Part shown: positions 59,286 through 64,000 of the stretch, one piece after another
How the letters are laid out: each line of letters opens with the position of its first letter
How positions within the stretch are numbered: the first letter of the stretch is position 1
DNA from: Owenia fusiformis
Taxonomy: Eukaryota > Annelida > Polychaeta > Sabellida > Oweniidae
Assembly (NCBI GenBank): GCA_903813345.2
Contig: CAIIXF020000003.1
Location: 731,621-795,620 of the forward strand
Direction of reading: 5' to 3'
Length of the DNA: 64,000 bases
Translations under genes and position numbers: made by a program
Notes under the pieces: generated by a model
Seen by the model: the letters and a program-made list of their open reading frames with translations, nothing else
Told to the model about the DNA's origin: nothing
The model's database searches: none

Positions 59286-62200
59286 CTAGTGTCTACTTGG
59301 CGAATTTTGGGGAACTTGTGTCTGTTTCCTCCACTCTTGATTAGACTTGCTACTCTTCGGAACTCTATCCGTAGGTCCTCTACTGGAACAATATGACTCC
59401 TCGGGCTTGACTTGAGTACAGTCATCTCGTTCTCGCCAGTGTAGATCTGGAGCTCTCTCCATGTTCCATGGTCTCCCGGCTCCTCTTCTCCAATACCAAT
59501 GAGGTCTATTTCTTCTTCTCTGGTTGTCTTTTGCTGGAGTGCAGTATCTCTGGCTCTCCTTCCATCTGGTCTTGCACTGTCTTCTCTCACGAGGCCACTG
59601 GTAGAGTTCTGTCTTCTGGACAACAACGTTCTCCACCATTAAAACATCCTCTTCATGAGAGAGTGAAGGAGCACTGGCATCTCTCTGGATACTCAGCTTC
59701 CTCCCAGACTTCCGAGACTCTCTGACACTCCTAGACTCAATCGTGGATGCTATACTCTCTTGTACACTGTCAGCCTTTGGTACAAAGTCCTTTTCCATTT
59801 TCTCCATCACCTTAATGGAATCACTATCATCCTGAGTCTTCTGTGCTATTTTCTCCTGTTTGGCTCTCTGTCTCTTGCCTTGAGATTTCCTTTGTCTCTT
59901 CTTCTTGGAGCTACTTGGTCCCTGGTCTGCTCCAGTATCTCTCTTTGAGCTGAAGTTCTCCTGCTCCACAGGAAACTGGATTACCAGTCGGCCATAATCA
60001 ATGACTGCCTTGCTTGCAGTGAGGAACTCTGAACCCAATATTCCATCATGAGTTATATCTGCTACTATAACTTCTAAAGGCATCCGTCTCCCATTTACAT
60101 CTGCTTCACAAGTGATTGTCCCATACACCTCCAACCTAGAGCCATCTGCTTGTGAAAGAACTGGCCTAGAAGGTTTAAGAGTTGGACGTCTCCGATATGG
60201 GATGCGGTTGAAGGAATGCAATGACATCAATGTACAGCATGAGCCAGAATCCACCACAAAGAGCATAGGACTATTCTTAATTCGGACATGCGCAAGGATC
60301 TTCTTACTCTGGGAATCAGTCTTCTCCTGTCCATGTTCATTCACCATCTGGACTGAGGAGACACCAATCACATTACTGTTCCCACTTGATGCAGCTACAG
60401 GAGCTTTCCTGACTCGCTGAGGTCTTGTACACTCATATGCTAAGTGTCCTGCCTCGGAGCAATTGAAGCAGATAATCAAGGGACATCTCTTCACTGTATG
60501 CCCTTCTTCTCCACACTTCCTACAAATGAAGGGTGTCCTCTTCTCTTTAGAGGTCTTAACTGCGTCAACAATCTCCTTTATTCCCTCCTTGAACTCCCTT
60601 AACTCTTTAGTCATTCCCTCCTGGTACTCTTTCATCATCTTAATGAATTTTTCTTCTTGGGAGTCATTGGTAACAGCTGCAATTTGGTGATCCCGCTGTT
60701 TTGGCTTTAGGCCTTTCCGGATACGCTCTGACTCCAAATAGGCCTCCTCCGTCTGAGCCTCTTCTATGGCCTGGTCGAGAGACTTGGTTTTTCTTCGATG
60801 GACAGCTGCTCGCACCTCATCATCTGTTATCGCATTCTCAAAACATTTCCTGGCCAATGTGTCCTGGCAAAAGCGAGGCATTTGGGGATACGCAAGAGCA
60901 GCTAGTCTCCTTATGCTCTGACCTAGACTCTGCAATGACTCCTTTGGCTTCCTCGTCCTGGTGTTTAGTTCAGCTTCATACATTGAAGCCTTTTCCCCTG
61001 GTCCGAATCTTTTAGTTAGTGCCTCAATCAGCTCATCGTAGGAGTGGCCTTGCTCCAGCTCTTGCACTAACTGCTGGGCATCTCCTCTCAACTGGTTCGT
61101 CAACTGTTGCCGCTTCTCCTCATCACTCCAGCCATTACTGTCAATGCAGTTCTGGAAATACACCTTGTAATCAAGCCATGGAGTTTTCCCATCAAATAAC
61201 TGGGTTGGCTTGATCTTGGTCTTCTTCTCAGTATTGGATGTGCTAAGCGCCTTCTCACACATCTTCATTGCTTGTTCTGCAATAAGTAGAGCTCTATTTG
61301 TCTCTTCTGCTGCAGAGTCTCCAGACTTCTCAGCTACTTTACCAGGCACTTCTTCAGTGGTATCCTGGTCAGGGATAGTTGGATCTGGTCTCTCTGCAGG
61401 TATAAACACTCGATCCTGTCTCCTTAAACTCCAAGGTTTGGACACCGGGAACATCTCCACAGGGGCCTCATGGAATCCAGGAACAGGACAACTCTTAGAG
61501 ACTCTCGCTTCCATCTCTTGATCATCAACAGGCATGGGACACTGGGAGGGCTGCTGTAGATGCTCTACCCACTTAGCAGTCTCTGGCACCTTCGACCTCT
61601 CTGGAGTCTTAATCTCTGGAAAGGAAATTTTACTCCTTGGGTCTTCAGCATGTGTCCCTTGGATATGCTGCCATATTTCCCTCTCTGGCATCTCTGGTCT
61701 AGGGGGAGGAGGCCTTTCCTCTCTCCAGGACTGTATTGGTTCTTGTAGGCGAGGTGGACTTCTCCTGGTTGCAGGCATAGGCAACTGATCCTGCCATCTT
61801 CCTGTAGATAGTTGAGGATTCTCTTCATGAGTAATCAAACTCAACCTCCTTGTAGTCTCTCGTAGCCGTTTCTCGGGAGCACCTTCACTCAACATATCTG
61901 CCTCAGTCTCTCTATCCCTCAAGTCTGTGTGACTCCTACTCGACCTTCTACGTGGAGTTGAGCATCGAGAGGAAGCAATTGAAGGTACTAAGTTCACCAG
62001 CGTTTCATGTAATTGTCTCATTTCGAGCTTCATCTCTTCTTGGCCTTGGAGGCTCTGACCCAGACCACCTTTAATACCCATGACATCCTGCCTCAGGGAC
62101 TCCATATCTTGTCCCATCTTTGAGAGTTCACGTTTGGTCCTCTTTTGAGCATCTTCACTTGATGTGGGCTTCTTGGCCATTCCATGATCACTTTTGATCT

Positions 62201-62603
62201 CTGTGGAGGTAACAGGGAAGGGCTGGTCCTGTCTGCCTAGTACTCCAGGAGTACGAAACTTGGAGGGAGTGAACTCACTCTGCATCCTGGACTGCATCCT
62301 GGACTCTGACCAATACCCAGTACTGTCTTGGGCCACTCTCTGCCCTGGTCTCTGTTCAGGTACATGCAAATATCTCTCTGTACCACCCATGGCACCATAC
62401 TTCTCTGGATTCAGACCCGAGTCCCTTGACTCCAATGGAAGAGTGTCTTGGGCCTCCAGCTCCAGGTTCCTTGGGGCACCTTTAAACAAAACTGTATCAT
62501 CTGGCTCTGGTTCCCTTCTGGTTATCCCCTTTGGGATGACCCCAGGATCATCAGTCGAGCCACCATGCTCCGAAGTTCGGGGGCTTCTCCCTGCCTCCAA
62601 CAT
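59286..62603 (-). CDS. Gag-protease polyprotein of the LTR element, 1105 aa
   Basis: Product of the LTR retrotransposon. In order: a long charged, proline-rich N-terminal part; a gag domain (from KPTQLFDGKTPWLDYKVYF, through RFGPGEKASMYEAEL); two CCHC zinc knuckles (CRKCGEEGHTVKRC and CFNCSEAGHLAYEC) that bind the RNA; then a retropepsin-like protease (FVVDSGSCCTLMS, later GILGSEFL); and a basic, Lys/Arg/Gln-rich C-terminal part. The frame starts 56 bp from the LTR and ends 29 bp from the purine tract, so it fills the whole internal region. It looks whole. Confidence 0.9.
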   Translation of the reverse strand: MLEAGRSPRTSEHGGSTDDPGVIPKGITRREPEPDDTVLFKGAPRNLELEAQDTLPLESRDSGLNPEKYGAMGGTERYLHVPEQRPGQRVAQDSTGYWSESRMQSRMQSEFTPSKFRTPGVLGRQDQPFPVTSTEIKSDHGMAKKPTSSEDAQKRTKRELSKMGQDMESLRQDVMGIKGGLGQSLQGQEEMKLEMRQLHETLVNLVPSIASSRCSTPRRRSSRSHTDLRDRETEADMLSEGAPEKRLRETTRRLSLITHEENPQLSTGRWQDQLPMPATRRSPPRLQEPIQSWREERPPPPRPEMPEREIWQHIQGTHAEDPRSKISFPEIKTPERSKVPETAKWVEHLQQPSQCPMPVDDQEMEARVSKSCPVPGFHEAPVEMFPVSKPWSLRRQDRVFIPAERPDPTIPDQDTTEEVPGKVAEKSGDSAAEETNRALLIAEQAMKMCEKALSTSNTEKKTKIKPTQLFDGKTPWLDYKVYFQNCIDSNGWSDEEKRQQLTNQLRGDAQQLVQELEQGHSYDELIEALTKRFGPGEKASMYEAELNTRTRKPKESLQSLGQSIRRLAALAYPQMPRFCQDTLARKCFENAITDDEVRAAVHRRKTKSLDQAIEEAQTEEAYLESERIRKGLKPKQRDHQIAAVTNDSQEEKFIKMMKEYQEGMTKELREFKEGIKEIVDAVKTSKEKRTPFICRKCGEEGHTVKRCPLIICFNCSEAGHLAYECTRPQRVRKAPVAASSGNSNVIGVSSVQMVNEHGQEKTDSQSKKILAHVRIKNSPMLFVVDSGSCCTLMSLHSFNRIPYRRRPTLKPSRPVLSQADGSRLEVYGTITCEADVNGRRMPLEVIVADITHDGILGSEFLTASKAVIDYGRLVIQFPVEQENFSSKRDTGADQGPSSSKKKRQRKSQGKRQRAKQEKIAQKTQDDSDSIKVMEKMEKDFVPKADSVQESIASTIESRSVRESRKSGRKLSIQRDASAPSLSHEEDVLMVENVVVQKTELYQWPRERRQCKTRWKESQRYCTPAKDNQRRRNRPHWYWRRGAGRPWNMERAPDLHWRERDDCTQVKPEESYCSSRGPTDRVPKSSKSNQEWRKQTQVPQNSPSRH

Positions 62604-62658
62604 CTCAATATTCCGCTCTATCTCTGTGAAAAGTGAAGTATCCCACCGCTGCCACCAA

Positions 62659-64000
62659 TGTCGCGCGCCAGACTCCCGCCGAGTACCTGTACTCCCTCGG
62701 AGAAGGTCTGGTGGCGATGATAAGGGATTCGGAGGTGTTTCTCACGGGCGCCGAGCTTGTTTGGTGCTTCGGCTGTCACTGAGCTAGGAGATGGAGAACA
62801 CAGGAATATACAAAACAATCAATTACAGGATTTTTAACAATCTATTCAACACACAATAATCACAATAAATTTCAAAGTGTCCTTTAATAAAGCCTTTATG
62901 GCCAATAACTCAAATGCAAATGTCTCTATATATATACAAGGGTCCAAAACACTCTGGCTCTGAGTTATCTGTCTCTACTCTAATCTGCAATACTCTGCTT
63001 GTCTCTGCTCTGCTATACTCTGATATACTCGGCTCTGCTCTCTGCAATATTTTGCTTGTCTACTCTTCTCTGCTCTGCTTGAAAAGAGCTCTCCCTCTTG
63101 AGCTATCTCGTCTTTGGGAAGGAGCCCTGGCTCCAGAAGTAACCTCTGCTTCGGGAGTCGCCTTGTCACGGGAGTAACCACCCTTAAACTCTCCTCAAAA
63201 GAGTGCTTTCACTCTTTGAGCTACACTGTCTCTTGGAAGGGGTTCAGGCTCCGAGAGTAACCTCTGCTCTTGGAGTCACCACTTCTCAGGATATACCTCT
63301 CTACAACCTCTGCTCAATTCACTCTTGAGCTACACTGTCTCTTGGAAGGGGTCCAGGCTCCGGGAGTATCCTCTGCTCTTGGAGTCGTCACTTCTCAGGA
63401 GAAACCTCTGCTCTCCAACGAGATCCACACACTGGGAGTACCTCAGCCCCGGGAATCGCCTCGTCTCAGGAGTAACCTCTACTCAAAGAGTGCTCTCACT
63501 CAATGAGCTACACTGTCTCCAAAGAGTAACTTCTGCTCTCGGAGTCACCGCTTCGCAGGAGCAACCTCACTACAACCTCTGTAGAGAATAACAACTCTAG
63601 AATGTCGATCAAAGGATGAGATTAGACAGAGCTGTTATCTCTCGCCTTGGAGCACCTCAGTTCCGGTAATGTAACTTTGGCTCCAATGAGAGTAAACCTT
63701 CCTCAACATACAACCCTGGGTGAGAGTCAGATCGCCTCGACAAATTAGGAGCATTTATAGCTTGGAGGGGTAATGACTAGGAGCCACCAATACTCAGAGC
63801 AGAATGACTCACGAATATCGATCAAAGAAATGAGATTAGACAGAGCCAAATCTACTCAGAGAATCTGGAGCTCAAAACTTCTCAAAATGACGTCACTTCC
63901 TTCAAAATCAAAGATGGCCGACCGCCGGGAATTGTGGGAACAAGAAAGCAAGATGGCGGACAGCTAATTACCCATTTTATGCCAACCACAATCAAGAAAA
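62659..64000 (-). repeat. 5' LTR, cut by window edge
   Basis: Matches the 3' LTR with no indel in the 1342 bp visible; about 570 bp should lie past the edge. In the element's direction the promoter would be beyond or near the edge, so it is not described. Confidence 0.9.

Larger units (their letters stand above)
57335..64000 (-). mobile_element. LTR retrotransposon with gag-protease frame, cut by window end
   Basis: A Gypsy/Ty3-like element on the minus strand. Its parts in the element's own direction are: 5' LTR (64000 down to 62659, running past the window), primer-binding site just after it (tggtggcagcggtggg, about 62,642-62,657), one gag-protease frame, a purine tract (ctgggaggggga, about 59,246-59,257) and 3' LTR (59245 to 57335). 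I see no reverse transcriptase, RNase H or integrase, so it looks non-autonomous. The LTRs agree over the shared 1342 bp with no difference noticed, which implies a very young insertion. It lies downstream of the last receptor exon seen. Confidence 0.9.

Overview
The window is animal nuclear DNA: AT-rich, with two spliced genes (GT-AG introns, short exons) surrounded by many transposons. The gene families (TINAG-like papain homologue, class C GABA-B-like receptor) and the dispersed repeats with TCCG-rich starts and 'aagttcggnggatatag' motifs suggest a lophotrochozoan, probably a marine mollusc such as a bivalve. That placement is an inference, not something shown directly.

Layout. 1-560: old tandem repeat and flank. 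573-3545: a 5'-truncated poly(A) LINE with a target-site duplication, inserted in a dispersed repeat lying just upstream of gene 1. 4183-17058 (+): gene 1, ten exons joining in phase into a 632-residue secreted protein, with a signal peptide, a short cysteine-rich region, a papain-fold domain whose catalytic Cys is Ser (as in TINAG), and a C-terminal NHL-type beta-propeller. 17059-31780: intergenic, packed with DNA transposon remnants, a 540-bp foldback element, a TTAA-flanked element carrying a mariner, a long-ORF LINE on the minus strand and a minisatellite. 31781-55433 (+): gene 2, thirteen exons of a GABA-B-like receptor, from signal peptide through the venus-flytrap domain to TM4. TM5-TM7 are not in the window. 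57335-64000 (minus): an LTR retrotransposon with gag, zinc knuckles and protease but no visible polymerase; its LTRs match with no difference noticed over the shared part.

Main points. (i) Gene 1 has an unusual architecture, dead papain-like protease plus NHL propeller. (ii) Both genes carry tandem copies (118-154 bp) of exon ends with their splice donors. The most striking is a decaying array of TM1-exon copies in the receptor; these copies appear unusable. (iii) Three introns of the receptor are each largely filled by one terminal-inverted-repeat element, one with a repeated 13-bp iteron in its arms and a core of serial palindromes. (iv) Two transposon insertions can be proved from within the window by comparison with a related unfilled site.

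The two genes show no sign of working together. Gene 1 looks like a secreted matrix or adhesion protein, gene 2 a neuromodulatory receptor. Most short open frames elsewhere are chance or transposon frames and are left out.
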